A stretch of 64,000 nt of DNA from Lacisediminihabitans profunda (GTDB taxonomy: Bacteria > Actinomycetota > Actinomycetes > Actinomycetales > Microbacteriaceae): assembly GCF_008040105.1 (NCBI RefSeq), contig NZ_VRMG01000013.1, positions 18,535 through 82,534 of the forward strand, written 5' to 3'. This document shows, one piece after another, positions 47,962 through 57,302 of the stretch. Numbering within the stretch: the first letter of the stretch is position 1; each line of letters begins with the position of its first letter. Made by a program: the position numbers and the translations under genes. The notes beneath the pieces were generated by a model, which was given only the letters and a program-made list of their open reading frames with translations, was not told where the DNA came from and ran no database searches.

Positions 47962-48569
47962 TGCTGCTCTTCATCTTCGACATGGACGACGTGCTCTACG
48001 ACTACGACTGGCGTCGGCGGATGGAGGGGATGACCGGTCTGACCGGGCTCTCCCTCGCCGAGCTGCGCGAGCGCTGGTGGCACGCCGAGGGCGAGTGGGC
48101 GGCCGAGGCCGGCCGGATCGGCAGCGCTGACGACTATCTCGCCGCGTTCAACACCGCCGTCGGCATCGACGTGGACGAGGCGGACTGGGTGCGGGTCCGG
48201 GGCGCGGCCATGACGCCGTGGGCGGACTCCATCGCCGCCGTGCGTCGCGCGGCCGAACTCGGCCAGGTCACGCTCCTCACCAACAACGGTCCGCTCACCT
48301 CGCGCCACCTGCGCTCCCTCGCCCCCGACCTCGTGCCCGTCTTCGGCGACCACCTCTTCACGTCGTCGGACTACGGGGCACGCAAACCGGACCCGGAGGT
48401 GTTCGAGGCGGTGCTCGCCCGCTACGGCGTGCCGGCGAGCGACGCGTTCTTCGCCGACGACCTGCCGGAGAACGTCGCGGGTGCCCGCTCGGTCGGCATC
48501 ACCGGCCACCTGTTCGTCGGCGCCCCCGCCCTGCTCGCCGCGATCGAAGACTTCGCCCATACCCGCTGA
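47961..48569 (+). CDS. HAD-superfamily hydrolase
   Basis: 202 residues with all four HAD motifs: FDMDDVLYDYD (nucleophile and acid Asp), LLTNNG, the Lys in YGARKPDPEVF and FADDLPENVAGARSVG. An alpha-helical cap lies between motifs I and II. It resembles haloacid dehalogenase-like phosphatases of subfamily IA. The ATG at 47961 overlaps the stop of the truncated paralogue (TGATG), so they are a tandem duplication in one operon. The substrate is unknown. Confidence 0.87.
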   Translation: MLLFIFDMDDVLYDYDWRRRMEGMTGLTGLSLAELRERWWHAEGEWAAEAGRIGSADDYLAAFNTAVGIDVDEADWVRVRGAAMTPWADSIAAVRRAAELGQVTLLTNNGPLTSRHLRSLAPDLVPVFGDHLFTSSDYGARKPDPEVFEAVLARYGVPASDAFFADDLPENVAGARSVGITGHLFVGAPALLAAIEDFAHTR

Positions 48570-48611
48570 CCCAGCCCTAGGCTGGTGATGACCACAGAGG
48601 GAGGGTGCTGG

Positions 48612-49253
48612 ATGATCGACCAACCCACGCTCGACGAACTCTGGGATTTCGGCGATCCCGCCGCGTCGGAGGCCCGTTTTCGGGTCGAGCTGGAGCAGGG
48701 CGGCCCGTGGGACGACACGGAGCGCGCCGAACTCACCACGCAGCTCGCGCGGGCGATCGGGATGCAGGGCAAGTTCGACGAGGCGGCGGCGATCCTGATC
48801 GAGATCCCGGAGGAGTCGGATCCGATTGTGGGGGTGCGGGTGCTCCTCGAGTCCGGCCGCGTGATGAACAGTTCGGGGCATCCGGAGGCCGCCGCCGGCC
48901 TGTTCCGCCAGGCCGCCACGATCGCCGGCCGCCTGGGGGCGGAGTTCCTGCTGATCGACGCGCTGCACATGCTCGCGATCGTCGATGCCCCCGGCGCCGA
49001 AGACTGGACGGCTCGCGCGGTGGAACTCGCCGAGGCCTCCCCCGACGACCGCACCAAACGCTGGCTCGTTTCTCTGCACAGCAACCTCGGCTGGCGGTAC
49101 TTCGACGACGACAACCTCGATGCCGCCTTCGCCTCCTTCACCGAGGCGGCCCGGTGGGCGGACCTCCTCGGCACCGCCCAGCAGCGCGAGTGGGCGCAGG
49201 AGGCGCTCGCCGAGTGCGCGGCGGCGATGGATGCGGCGAGCGAGTCCCTCTAG
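48612..49253 (+). CDS. Helical TPR-like protein
   Basis: 213 residues, cytoplasmic, no membrane segment. Paired helices recur with TPR-like spacing, e.g. AIGMQGKFDEAAAILIEIP, GHPEAAAGLFRQAATIAGRLG and NLGWRYFDDDNLDAAFASFTEAARWADLLG. Such repeats bind partner proteins; no catalytic motif is seen. The ATG at 48612 has GGAGGG six bases upstream and a TAGGCT -10 box at 48578-48583. It is the last gene of the plus-strand island. Confidence 0.8.
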   Translation: MIDQPTLDELWDFGDPAASEARFRVELEQGGPWDDTERAELTTQLARAIGMQGKFDEAAAILIEIPEESDPIVGVRVLLESGRVMNSSGHPEAAAGLFRQAATIAGRLGAEFLLIDALHMLAIVDAPGAEDWTARAVELAEASPDDRTKRWLVSLHSNLGWRYFDDDNLDAAFASFTEAARWADLLGTAQQREWAQEALAECAAAMDAASESL

Positions 49254-49463
49254 CGGCATCCGCCCTTCCCCCGCTCACCCTCACTCTTCCCTCTTCTTTC
49301 TTCCCTCTTCTTTCTTCCGAAATCCATGCATCTCTGCCCCGACCTCGGCGTGTCGGGTCACCCCACCGGCGTGTCGGCGAGGAATGCATGGATTTCGGAA
49401 CGGGGTAGAGGAACGGGGTAAGGGGAACGGGGTAAGGCCAAAAGAGGGAACGGGGAGCGGCGG
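49254..49463. other. Intergenic region with simple tandem repeats around the palindromic element
   Basis: Left of the element, TTCCCTCTTCTTTC is repeated in tandem. Right of it, GGAACGGGGTA(A)G recurs about four times (49397-49455). No gene fits here. The short repeats are specific to this gap and suggest slippage or local duplication beside the element. Confidence 0.6.
49315..49400. repeat. 86-bp palindromic repeat element, copy 2
   Basis: The same perfect 17-base arms as copy 1: TTCCGAAATCCATGCAT (49315-49331) and its complement (49384-49400). The inside differs from copy 1 except for a shared GGCGTGTCG...CGAG stretch next to the right arm, and here GGCGTGTCGG occurs twice. It lies between two convergent genes, so it could also end transcription from both sides. 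Confidence 0.85.
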
Positions 49464-50330
49464 CTAGCGGAGAGCGGTGGTCGCGCGGTCGCGGCCGAGC
49501 AGGTCGCGGTGCGTGGCGACGGCATTCCAGCCGTCCGCGGTGAGCAGTGCGGCGATGGCGGCCCCCTGCAGCTCGCCGTGCTCGAGCACGAGTGTGCCGC
49601 CCGGGTGCAGCAGGCGCGCCGCCGTGCGTGAGACCTGGCGCACGACATCCAGGCCGTCCTGGCCGCCGTAGAGGGCGTGCTCTGGATCGAAAAGCCGCAC
49701 CTCCGGGTCACGCGGGATGGCACCGACCGGGATGTACGGAGGATTGGAGATGACCACGGCCACCGTGCCGTCCAGATCGGGAAGGGCGTCGGCCAGGTCG
49801 ACGAACACGGCGCGCGCGTTGTCGGCCCCGCTGGCGCGGAAGTTCTGGGTGGTCCAGACGAAGGCGCGCGGGGAGTTTTCGACACCGAACACCCGGGAGT
49901 GCGGAACCTCGGTCGCCATCGCGAGGGCGATCGCCCCGCTGCCGGTTCCCAGGTCGACCCCGATCGGCTCGGGTGTGGCCGCGGCGCGCAGCGCGTCGAT
50001 CGCGAACTGGGCGACCTCCTCCGTCTCCGGTCGCGGCACGAAAACACCCGGTCCGACTGCAAGTTCCAGCGAGCGGAATGGAGCAGTCCCCGTGATGTGC
50101 TGGAGCGGTTCGCGGGCGGCCCGGCGGGCGAGCGCGGCGCGGATGGCGACGGTGTCGTGCTCCGCCACCGGCGTGCCGATGACGGCCTTCGCCTGCACCT
50201 CGCCGCGGCTGAGGCCGAGCACGTGGCCGATCAGCAGCTCGGCGTCGACGTCGGGAGTGGGAACGCCCGCCCGGGCCAACAGCGCGACGCCGTCGTCGCG
50301 AAGAGTCGCCACGCTAGCTGGAGGATTCAT
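49464..50330 (-). CDS. prmC: Release factor glutamine methyltransferase
   Basis: Methylates the Gln of the GGQ loop of release factors, cytoplasmic, 288 residues. It has the N-terminal helical domain with PLQHITGTAPF, then FVPRPETEEV, SAM-binding VDLGTGSGAIALAMA and the catalytic NPPYIP. The ATG at 50330 begins the conserved domain; AGG lies nine bases upstream. It follows prfA by 58 bases, the usual pairing with its substrate. Confidence 0.94.
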   Translation of the reverse strand: MNPPASVATLRDDGVALLARAGVPTPDVDAELLIGHVLGLSRGEVQAKAVIGTPVAEHDTVAIRAALARRAAREPLQHITGTAPFRSLELAVGPGVFVPRPETEEVAQFAIDALRAAATPEPIGVDLGTGSGAIALAMATEVPHSRVFGVENSPRAFVWTTQNFRASGADNARAVFVDLADALPDLDGTVAVVISNPPYIPVGAIPRDPEVRLFDPEHALYGGQDGLDVVRQVSRTAARLLHPGGTLVLEHGELQGAAIAALLTADGWNAVATHRDLLGRDRATTALR

Positions 50331-50388
50331 GGGAGCAGCCTGGTTGTCGGTTCGGACGAAAGCGAAGGGTGCGTGCGGAGCGCGCCGA

Positions 50389-51486
50389 TCACTCCTCGGT
50401 GGAACCGAGCATCGCGAGTCGGGCTTCCTCATCCGCGTCGATGTCCGACTGGATCACGGCGTCGAGTGCGCCGTTCATCACGGCGTCGAGGTTGTAGGCC
50501 TTGTAGCCCGTGCGGTGGTCGGCGATGCGATTCTCGGGGAAGTTGTAGGTGCGGATGCGCTCCGAGCGATCCATGGTGCGGATCTGGCTCTTGCGCACGA
50601 CGGAGGCCGCGGCGTCGATCTCCTCCTGCTGGCGAGCGAGCACGCGGGCACGAAGCACGCGCATCCCGGCCTCGCGGTTCTGCAACTGCGACTTCTCGTT
50701 CTGCATCGCCACCACGATCCCGGTGGGGAGGTGGGTGATGCGCACGGCGGAGTCAGTGGTGTTGACCGACTGGCCGCCCGGACCGCTCGAACGGTAGACG
50801 TCGATCTTGAGGTCGTTGGGCGAGATCTCGACCTCTTCCGGCTCGTCGACCTCGGGGAACACGAGCACGCCCGCCGCCGACGTGTGGATGCGCCCCTGGG
50901 ACTCGGTGGCCGGTACGCGCTGCACGCGGTGCACGCCACCCTCGTACTTGAGGTGGGCCCAGACGCCCTCCGCCGGGTCGGTGGAGTTGCCCTTGATGGC
51001 GAGCTGGACATCCTTGATGCCACCCAGATCGCTCGAGGTCTGCTCGATGATCTCGGTCTTCCACTTCTTGGACTCCGCGTAGTGCAGGTACATGCGCAGG
51101 AGATCGCCGGCGAAGAGCGCGGACTCTGCCCCGCCCTCCCCCATCTTGATCTCCATGATCACGTCACGGCCGTCGTTCTCGTCGCGCGGGATGAGCAGCC
51201 GGCGAAGGCGCTCCTCCATCGTGTCGAGTTCCGCCTTGATCTTGGGCAGCTCCTCGGCGAAGGACGCGTCCTCCGCAGCCATCTCGCTCGCGGCCTCGAA
51301 GTCGTCGGTGAGTTTCAGCCAACGGTTGTAGGCGTCCACGATGCGACTGAGCTCGGCGTACCGCCGGTTGACCTTCTTCGACTTGGCCGGGTTGGAGTGG
51401 AGTTCGGGGTCGGCGAGCTGCTCCTGGAGATCCGCATGCTCCACCAGCAGCGTCTTCACCGACTCGAACACGCCAGAGTCTGCCAT
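50389..51486 (-). CDS. prfA: Peptide chain release factor 1
   Basis: Terminates translation at UAA and UAG, 365 residues. It has the PxT codon-recognition motif ([14 protein letters not shown]) and the catalytic GGQ in [18 protein letters not shown]. The ATG at 51486 lies six bases after rho. Confidence 0.97.
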   Translation of the reverse strand: MADSGVFESVKTLLVEHADLQEQLADPELHSNPAKSKKVNRRYAELSRIVDAYNRWLKLTDDFEAASEMAAEDASFAEELPKIKAELDTMEERLRRLLIPRDENDGRDVIMEIKMGEGGAESALFAGDLLRMYLHYAESKKWKTEIIEQTSSDLGGIKDVQLAIKGNSTDPAEGVWAHLKYEGGVHRVQRVPATESQGRIHTSAAGVLVFPEVDEPEEVEISPNDLKIDVYRSSGPGGQSVNTTDSAVRITHLPTGIVVAMQNEKSQLQNREAGMRVLRARVLARQQEEIDAAASVVRKSQIRTMDRSERIRTYNFPENRIADHRTGYKAYNLDAVMNGALDAVIQSDIDADEEARLAMLGSTEE

Positions 51487-51492
51487 GGCTGC

Positions 51493-53712
51493 TTAGCCCT
51501 CTTTGGTACTCGATGCGCCCGGAAGCGACTTCTGGATCTTCATCAGGAACTCGACGTTGCTCGTCGTGTCCTTGAGCTGCGTGAGCACGAGCTCGAGGGC
51601 CTGCTGGGTCTCGAGTCCGGCGAGGGCGCGGCGGAGCTTCCAGTTGATCTTCGTCTCGTCGATGCCCATGAGCATCTCCTCGCGACGCGTGCCGGAGGCA
51701 TTGACGTCCACGGCGGGGAAGATGCGCTTGTCGGCAAGCTGGCGCGACAGGCGAAGCTCCATGTTGCCGGTGCCCTTGAACTCCTCGAAGATGACCTCGT
51801 CCATCTTGGATCCGGTCTCCACGAGCGCGGTGGCGAGGATGGTGAGCGATCCGCCGTCCTCGATGTTGCGCGCCGCACCGAAGAAGCGCTTCGGCGGGTA
51901 GAGGGCAGACGAGTCGACCCCTCCGGAGAGGATGCGCCCGGAGGCGGGCGCCGCAAGGTTGTACGCGCGGCCGAGGCGGGTGATCGAGTCGAGCAGAACG
52001 ACCACGTCGTGGCCGAGTTCGACAAGTCGCTTGGCGCGCTCGATGGCGAGTTCGGCGACCGTCGTGTGGTCTTCGGCCGGACGGTCGAAGGTGGAGGCGA
52101 TGACCTCACCCTTGACCGTGCGCTGCATGTCGGTCACCTCTTCCGGACGCTCGTCGACGAGAACGACCATGAGGTGAACCTCGGGGTTGTTCTTGGCGAT
52201 GGCGTTGGCGATGGCCTGGAGCACGAGCGTCTTGCCCGCCTTGGGCGGCGAGACGATGAGGCCGCGCTGGCCCTTGCCGATCGGCGAGACGAGGTCGATG
52301 ATGCGCGTGGTGAGCTTCTGCGGCTCGGTCTCGAGGCGCAGGCGCTCCGTGGGATAGAGCGGCGTGAGCTTGCCGAATTCGACGCGATCGGCGGCCTGGT
52401 CGACGGGAAGCCCGTTGATCGAGTCGATCTTCACGATCGCGTTGTACTTCTGGCGACCGCTGTTGTCGTTGTCGCGCGGTTGGCGGATCGCTCCGACCAC
52501 CGCGTCGCCCTTGCGGAGGTTGTACTTCTTCACCTGGCCGAGCGAGACGTAGACGTCGTTGTTGCCCGGGAGGTAGCCGCTGGTGCGAACGAAGGCGTAG
52601 TTGTCGAGCACGTCGAGGATGCCGGCCACGGGGATGAGCACGTCATCCTCGGTGATCTCGGGCTCGAAGTCATCGTTTCCACCCGGGCCGCGGCGCTTGC
52701 GGTCGCGGTAGCGGTTACGTCCGCTGCGTTCGCCGTCGTCGTCCTGCAGAAGCTGCTGCTGCTGGCGGTCGTTGCCGCTGCGGTTCTGCTGCTGGCGGTC
52801 GCCCTGCTGCTGGCGGTCGCCCTGCTGCTGGCGGTCACCCTGCTGCTGGCGGTTGTTCACATTGCGGTTGCTGGTGCGGCCGGAGTCGTCTGAGTCCTGC
52901 TCGCCGCGGGTGGTCTCCTGCTGGCGGTCGCCGCGGTTGCGGTTGCGGTTGCGGGAGTTGCGAGTCGGCTGTCCGTCGCTGTCGTCGGCGAGCGCCTCGC
53001 GCTCTGCTTCCTGCCCGGGGATGCGGTCGAGACCCTCGGTCGGCTGGGCGTCGGCGAGCGCCTCGCGCTCTGCTTCCTGCCCGGGGATGCGGTCGATGCC
53101 GGCCTGGCGGGCGTTGCGCTGGCGAGTGTTGCGCTGACGGGGGACGCTCTCGGTCGGCGCGTCGGCGAGCGCCTCGCGCTCCGCCTCCTGGCCGGGGATG
53201 CGGTCGAGACCCTCGGTCGGCTGGACGTCGGCCTGAGCCTCGCGCTCGGCCTCCTGCCCAGGGATGCGGTCGAGGCCGCTGGCTGCACGGTTGACGTGCT
53301 TGGTGACCGACTTGGGCGCCGCCTTGGCCATCGGCTCCAGCTCGATGGCCGGGGCGTCGATGATCGGAGCGGTGGAGGCGCCGGCGTCCACGATCGACGT
53401 GCTCGCACGCCGCGGTGCGCGCTTGCGGACGGCGGGAGCCACGGCGACCTCGGTGGCTGCGGTCTCGGCCGCCGCCGTGTCCGTGGCGGCCGTCTCGGTC
53501 ACCGGGGCATCCTCGGTCGACGGTGCGGCATCCGCCGCTGTCTTGCTGTTGTTCTGGATCTCGGTGATCGCGTCCACGAGTTCTCCCTTACGAAGTTTGG
53601 AGGCACCACTCATGCCCAACTCGGCTGCCAGAGCGTACAGCTCGGGGAGGCGAAGGCTGGAGAGGTTTGTGCTTGAGTCCGGCCGGGTGGCGCGGACAGT
53701 GAGGTCAGTCAC
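51493..53712 (-). CDS. rho: Transcription termination factor Rho with large repeat-rich N-terminal insertion
   Basis: RNA-dependent helicase/translocase, 739 residues against about 419 in E. coli. The order is: N-terminal helical domain (1-55), an inserted low-complexity region (about 56-345), the RNA-binding domain (GILDVLDNYAFVRTSGYLPGNNDVYVS), then the ATPase (Walker A SPPKAGKTLVLQ, Walker B DVVVLLDSITRLGRA). The insertion holds four copies of a 17-residue repeat and an Arg/Gln/Asn-rich stretch with tandem QQQGDR units. Actinobacterial Rho insertions of this kind bind RNA. The start is GTG at 53712. Confidence 0.96.
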   Translation of the reverse strand: MTDLTVRATRPDSSTNLSSLRLPELYALAAELGMSGASKLRKGELVDAITEIQNNSKTAADAAPSTEDAPVTETAATDTAAAETAATEVAVAPAVRKRAPRRASTSIVDAGASTAPIIDAPAIELEPMAKAAPKSVTKHVNRAASGLDRIPGQEAEREAQADVQPTEGLDRIPGQEAEREALADAPTESVPRQRNTRQRNARQAGIDRIPGQEAEREALADAQPTEGLDRIPGQEAEREALADDSDGQPTRNSRNRNRNRGDRQQETTRGEQDSDDSGRTSNRNVNNRQQQGDRQQQGDRQQQGDRQQQNRSGNDRQQQQLLQDDDGERSGRNRYRDRKRRGPGGNDDFEPEITEDDVLIPVAGILDVLDNYAFVRTSGYLPGNNDVYVSLGQVKKYNLRKGDAVVGAIRQPRDNDNSGRQKYNAIVKIDSINGLPVDQAADRVEFGKLTPLYPTERLRLETEPQKLTTRIIDLVSPIGKGQRGLIVSPPKAGKTLVLQAIANAIAKNNPEVHLMVVLVDERPEEVTDMQRTVKGEVIASTFDRPAEDHTTVAELAIERAKRLVELGHDVVVLLDSITRLGRAYNLAAPASGRILSGGVDSSALYPPKRFFGAARNIEDGGSLTILATALVETGSKMDEVIFEEFKGTGNMELRLSRQLADKRIFPAVDVNASGTRREEMLMGIDETKINWKLRRALAGLETQQALELVLTQLKDTTSNVEFLMKIQKSLPGASSTKEG
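52984..53277 (-). repeat. Four 51-bp in-frame repeats inside rho
   Basis: Units at 53227-53277, 53161-53211, 53050-53100 and 52984-53034 encode GLDRIPGQEAEREALAD with few changes (one GI start, one AQAD end). Units 1/2 and 3/4 are separated by the same short linker (VQPTE or AQPTE), so the array looks like a duplicated pair. A separate 18-bp array encoding QQQGDR lies at about 52784-52851. Confidence 0.9.
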
Positions 53713-53740
53713 TAAGAGTGTTCCTTTCCCCTCGCAAGGT

Positions 53741-53759
53741 CCGCACCGAAAGGGTGCGG
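53741..53759 (-). promoter_or_regulatory. Stem-loop in the rho leader
   Basis: CCGCACC and GGTGCGG form a perfect seven-pair stem with a five-base loop, about 28 bases before the rho GTG. The thrB-rho gap is 173 bases, the longest in this operon. E. coli rho is controlled by termination in its leader; a similar role here is inference. Confidence 0.4.
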
Positions 53760-53885
53760 GATACGCTCGCGGGAGAGCTTGTCGTCCGTACTCTCCACCG
53801 GGCCCACGCGGCTGTTGTGAGCAGCAGCACAGTGAGGGAAAGTATTGAAGCGAGTGCTAGTGATTGTGCAAACCGGGGCTTTCGG

Positions 53886-54866
53886 CTATGCCGAGATATC
53901 TACCGGGTGCAGTGAAACTGTAGCACCTTTGAAGTCTACGGCCAGCACGAGCGACTGCCACGGCGCGCCCTCGTGGCGCCCGATGAGCTCGGCGGCGACG
54001 AGTCTCTGGGCCGGGTCGCTGCAGAGCACGAGAATCGACGGCCCGGCCCCCGAAACCACCGCGGGAAGCCCCGCAGCCCGCAATTCGCCGATCAGTGACT
54101 CGGTGTCTGGCATGGCGCTCGCGCGGTAGCTCTGGTGGAGCTTGTCCTCGGTCGCGGCAAGCAGCAGCTCCGGAGACTGGATGAGGGCGGCGATGAGGAG
54201 GGCGCTGCGAGACACGTTGAAGATCGCGTCCTCGTGCGGTACCGAGGCCGGGCGCAGGCTGCGCGCGAGTTCGGTGGACATCGTGGACTCCGGCACGGCG
54301 ATGAGGGGCGAGACGCCGCGGTGCACCATCAGCTTCTTGTGCTGAGGGCCGGCATCCGAAGTCCAGGCGATCGTGAGGCCGCCGAACAGGGCAGGCGCGA
54401 CGTTGTCCGGATGCCCCTCCATGGCCGTCGCCAGAGCGAGCAGGGAGTTGGAGTCGATGTCCACGATTCCCTCGAGGAGGCCCTTCGCCGCCATGATGCC
54501 CGAGACGATCGCGGCCCCGGAGGAGCCGAGGCCCCGTCCGTGCGGAATGTTGTTGCGCGCCACGAGGTCGAGCCCGGGAAGGGGCTGCCCGTACGCGGCG
54601 AAGGTGTACGCGATCGCCTTGACCACGAGGTTGGACTCGTCGGTGGGCACCTCGCCGGCCCCAACTCCGATCACCTCGACGGTGGCGCCCGGTTCGGGGC
54701 GCACCGTCACGGTGAGCTCGTCGTACAGCGACAGCGCGAGTCCGAGCGTGTCGAAGCCCGGTCCGAGGTTGGCCGTGGTCGCCGGCACCTTCACCGTGAC
54801 CGAACGGCCGACGAGCGAGGGCGTCGACCCCGATCCCTCCGGCGCATCCGGCGTCTCTGGCATCAT
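53886..54866 (-). CDS. thrB: Homoserine kinase
   Basis: Phosphorylates homoserine for threonine synthesis, 326 residues, GHMP kinase family. It has KVPATTANLGPGFDTLGLAL at the N-terminus, the ATP loop IPHGRGLGSSGAAIVSG and the C-terminal SGAGPSILVL. The ATG at 54866 has GGAG six bases upstream. It lies 34 bases after thrC. Confidence 0.96.
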   Translation of the reverse strand: MMPETPDAPEGSGSTPSLVGRSVTVKVPATTANLGPGFDTLGLALSLYDELTVTVRPEPGATVEVIGVGAGEVPTDESNLVVKAIAYTFAAYGQPLPGLDLVARNNIPHGRGLGSSGAAIVSGIMAAKGLLEGIVDIDSNSLLALATAMEGHPDNVAPALFGGLTIAWTSDAGPQHKKLMVHRGVSPLIAVPESTMSTELARSLRPASVPHEDAIFNVSRSALLIAALIQSPELLLAATEDKLHQSYRASAMPDTESLIGELRAAGLPAVVSGAGPSILVLCSDPAQRLVAAELIGRHEGAPWQSLVLAVDFKGATVSLHPVDISA

Positions 54867-54900
54867 CCCGCGCTCCCGAAGACCACTGTGGTCGGCAACG

Positions 54901-55983
54901 CTAGGCCGTGACTTTGGACAGGCCGAGCACGCCGGCCACCTCGTCGGTGTCGTTCGCGACGACGGTGGGCTTGATGTCTGAGCCGTCGGCCGTGCGAAGG
55001 GCCCACTGCGGGTCCTTGAGGCCGTGGCCGGTGACGGTGAGCACCACGGTGGATCCGCGCGGGATCTGTCCGGCGGCCGCCCGCTCGAGCAGACCAGCGA
55101 CGCTGATCGCCGATGCGGGCTCCACGAAGATGCCGACCTCGGCGGAGAGGATGCGGTAGGCCTCGAGAATGTGCTCGTCGGAGATCGCGCCGAAGTAGCC
55201 GTTGCTGGCCTCACGTGCCCCGAGCGCGAGTTCCCACGACGCCGGGTTGCCGATGCGGATCGCGCTGGCGATGGTGTCGGGGTTCTTCACCACGTGGCCG
55301 AGCACGATCGGCGCGCTGCCGGCGGCCTGGAAGCCGAACATGCGCGGAAGCTTCGTCGTCTCGCCCCGGGCCAGCTCCTCGCTGTAGCCGCGGAAATACG
55401 CCGTGTAGTTTCCGGCGTTGCCGACCGGCACGATGTGGATGTCCGGGGCGTCTCCGAGCACCTCGACGACCTCGAAGGCCGCGGTCTTCTGGCCCTCGAT
55501 GCGATCGTTGTTGACGGAGTTGACGAGGTGCACCGGGTAGTTGGCCGCGAGGTCCCTGGCGATCTCGAGACAGTCGTCGAAGTTGCCCTGCACCTGGAGC
55601 AGCTCCGCGTTGTGCGCGATGGCCTGGCTGAGCTTGCCGAGCGCGATCTTGCCCTCCGGCACGAGCACGGCGGCGGTGATGCCGGCGTGCGCGGCGTAGG
55701 CGGCGGCAGACGCCGAGGTGTTACCGGTCGACGCGCAGATGATCGCCTTCGCGCCGTGCTCCACGGCCTTGGACACCGCCATGGTCATGCCGCGGTCCTT
55801 GAACGAACCGGTGGGGTTCATCCCCTCGTACTTCACCCAGACCGTGGCACCGGTGCGGGCGGAGAGTGCGGGAGCCGGCAACAGCGGGGTGCCACCCTCG
55901 CCGAGGGTGATGATGGGGGTCGCATCGGAGATGTCGAGCCGGTCTGCATACTCGCGGAGAACTCCGCGCCACTGGTGAGCCAT
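54901..55983 (-). CDS. thrC: Threonine synthase
   Basis: PLP enzyme converting O-phosphohomoserine to threonine, 360 residues. The PLP Lys is in [11 protein letters not shown], with [12 protein letters not shown] following and the phosphate-binding Gly loop [12 protein letters not shown]. This short fold-type II form is standard in actinobacteria. The ATG at 55983 overlaps the hom stop by one base (TAATG). Confidence 0.96.
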   Translation of the reverse strand: MAHQWRGVLREYADRLDISDATPIITLGEGGTPLLPAPALSARTGATVWVKYEGMNPTGSFKDRGMTMAVSKAVEHGAKAIICASTGNTSASAAAYAAHAGITAAVLVPEGKIALGKLSQAIAHNAELLQVQGNFDDCLEIARDLAANYPVHLVNSVNNDRIEGQKTAAFEVVEVLGDAPDIHIVPVGNAGNYTAYFRGYSEELARGETTKLPRMFGFQAAGSAPIVLGHVVKNPDTIASAIRIGNPASWELALGAREASNGYFGAISDEHILEAYRILSAEVGIFVEPASAISVAGLLERAAAGQIPRGSTVVLTVTGHGLKDPQWALRTADGSDIKPTVVANDTDEVAGVLGLSKVTA

Positions 55984-57302
55984 TAGGATCCTTCTACTCT
56001 GAGTACGGACGTGACCGCTCGAACGACCTGACTGGTTTCGAGTGCCGCGACGGTTGCGGCGAGATCGGCTTCCGACGCCTCGTGGGTGCCGATAACTAGG
56101 GTAGCGCTGGGCCGGGCCGGGTCGGCGCCCGCCTGGACCGACTGCGTAACAGTCTCGACGGAGACCCCGTGCTCGCTGAAGAGCGTCGCCACCGCGGCGA
56201 GCACCCCCGGCTGGTCGACGACGCTGAGCGTTATCTGGTACCGCGTGATGACCCGCGAGATCGGCAGGATGGGCAGGTTGGCGTGGGTCGACTCCGCGAC
56301 CCCCGGTCCGCCGATCACGTGCCGCCGGGCGGCGGACACCAGGTCGCCGAGAACGGCGGAGGCCGTCTCGATTCCCCCGGCACCCGCGCCATAGAACATG
56401 AGGTCGCCGGCGGCCTCGGCCTCGATGAACACCGCGTTCTTGGCACCATGCACGGCGGCGAGGGGATGACTGCGGGGAACGAGGGCCGGGTACACGCGGG
56501 CCGACACGCCCTCGACGCCGTCGGCATCCGTCATCCGCTCGCAGATCGCCAGCAGCTTGATCACGTAGCCGGCCTTGCGCGCGGCGTCGACCTGCTCGAT
56601 GGTGATGGCGGTGATGCCCTCCCGGTAGACCGCGTCGAGCGGCACCGTGGTGTGGAACGCGAGGCTCGCCAGGATCGCGGTCTTCTGCGCGGCGTCGAAG
56701 CCCTCGATGTCGGCCGACGGGTCGGACTTCTCGGCATAGCCGAGCTCGGTCGCCGTGGCCAGGGCGACCTCGAGGGACTCCCCCGCGGTATCCATGCGGT
56801 CGAGGATGAAGTTGGTGGTTCCGTTGACGATGCCGAGGATGCGCTTGATCCGGTCGCCGGCGAGGCTGTCGCGCAGCGGCCGGATGATCGGGATCGCCCC
56901 GGCGACGGCCGCCTCGTAGTAGAGCTGGGCGCCCACCTGCTCGGCGAGCTCGAAAAGTTCTGGACCGTGGGTGGCGAGGAGCGCCTTGTTGCCGGTGATC
57001 ACGTCGGCCCCCGAGGTGAGCGCCTGCAGAATGTAGGTGCGCGCCGGCTCGAGGCCGCCCATCAGCTCGATCACGATGTCCGCACCGAGGATCAGGGACT
57101 CCGCGTCCGTCGTGAGGAGTTCGCGCGGGATGTTCGCGGTGCGGGGCGCGTCGAGGTCGCGCACGGCCACTCCCACCAGTTCGAGCCCGGCGCCGGCTCG
57201 GTTGGCGAGCTCGTCACCGTGTTCGAGCAGCAGCGAGGCCACCTGGGCGCCGACGGATCCTGCGCCCAGGAGGGCGACCCTGAGGTTGCGGTACTCGATC
57301 AT
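55983..57302 (-). CDS. hom: Homoserine dehydrogenase
   Basis: Reduces aspartate semialdehyde to homoserine, 439 residues. It has the N-terminal NAD(P) motif [12 protein letters not shown], the catalytic region [14 protein letters not shown] and [14 protein letters not shown], and a C-terminal ACT domain (about 350-435) for feedback control, probably by threonine. The ATG at 57302 overlaps the lysA stop (ATGA). Confidence 0.96.
   Translation of the reverse strand: MIEYRNLRVALLGAGSVGAQVASLLLEHGDELANRAGAGLELVGVAVRDLDAPRTANIPRELLTTDAESLILGADIVIELMGGLEPARTYILQALTSGADVITGNKALLATHGPELFELAEQVGAQLYYEAAVAGAIPIIRPLRDSLAGDRIKRILGIVNGTTNFILDRMDTAGESLEVALATATELGYAEKSDPSADIEGFDAAQKTAILASLAFHTTVPLDAVYREGITAITIEQVDAARKAGYVIKLLAICERMTDADGVEGVSARVYPALVPRSHPLAAVHGAKNAVFIEAEAAGDLMFYGAGAGGIETASAVLGDLVSAARRHVIGGPGVAESTHANLPILPISRVITRYQITLSVVDQPGVLAAVATLFSEHGVSVETVTQSVQAGADPARPSATLVIGTHEASEADLAATVAALETSQVVRAVTSVLRVEGS

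Noticed and set aside
49717..52893. 1058-residue open frame on the plus strand
   Set aside because: It is antisense to prmC, prfA and rho and contains no recognisable motif; composition is that of a shadow frame.
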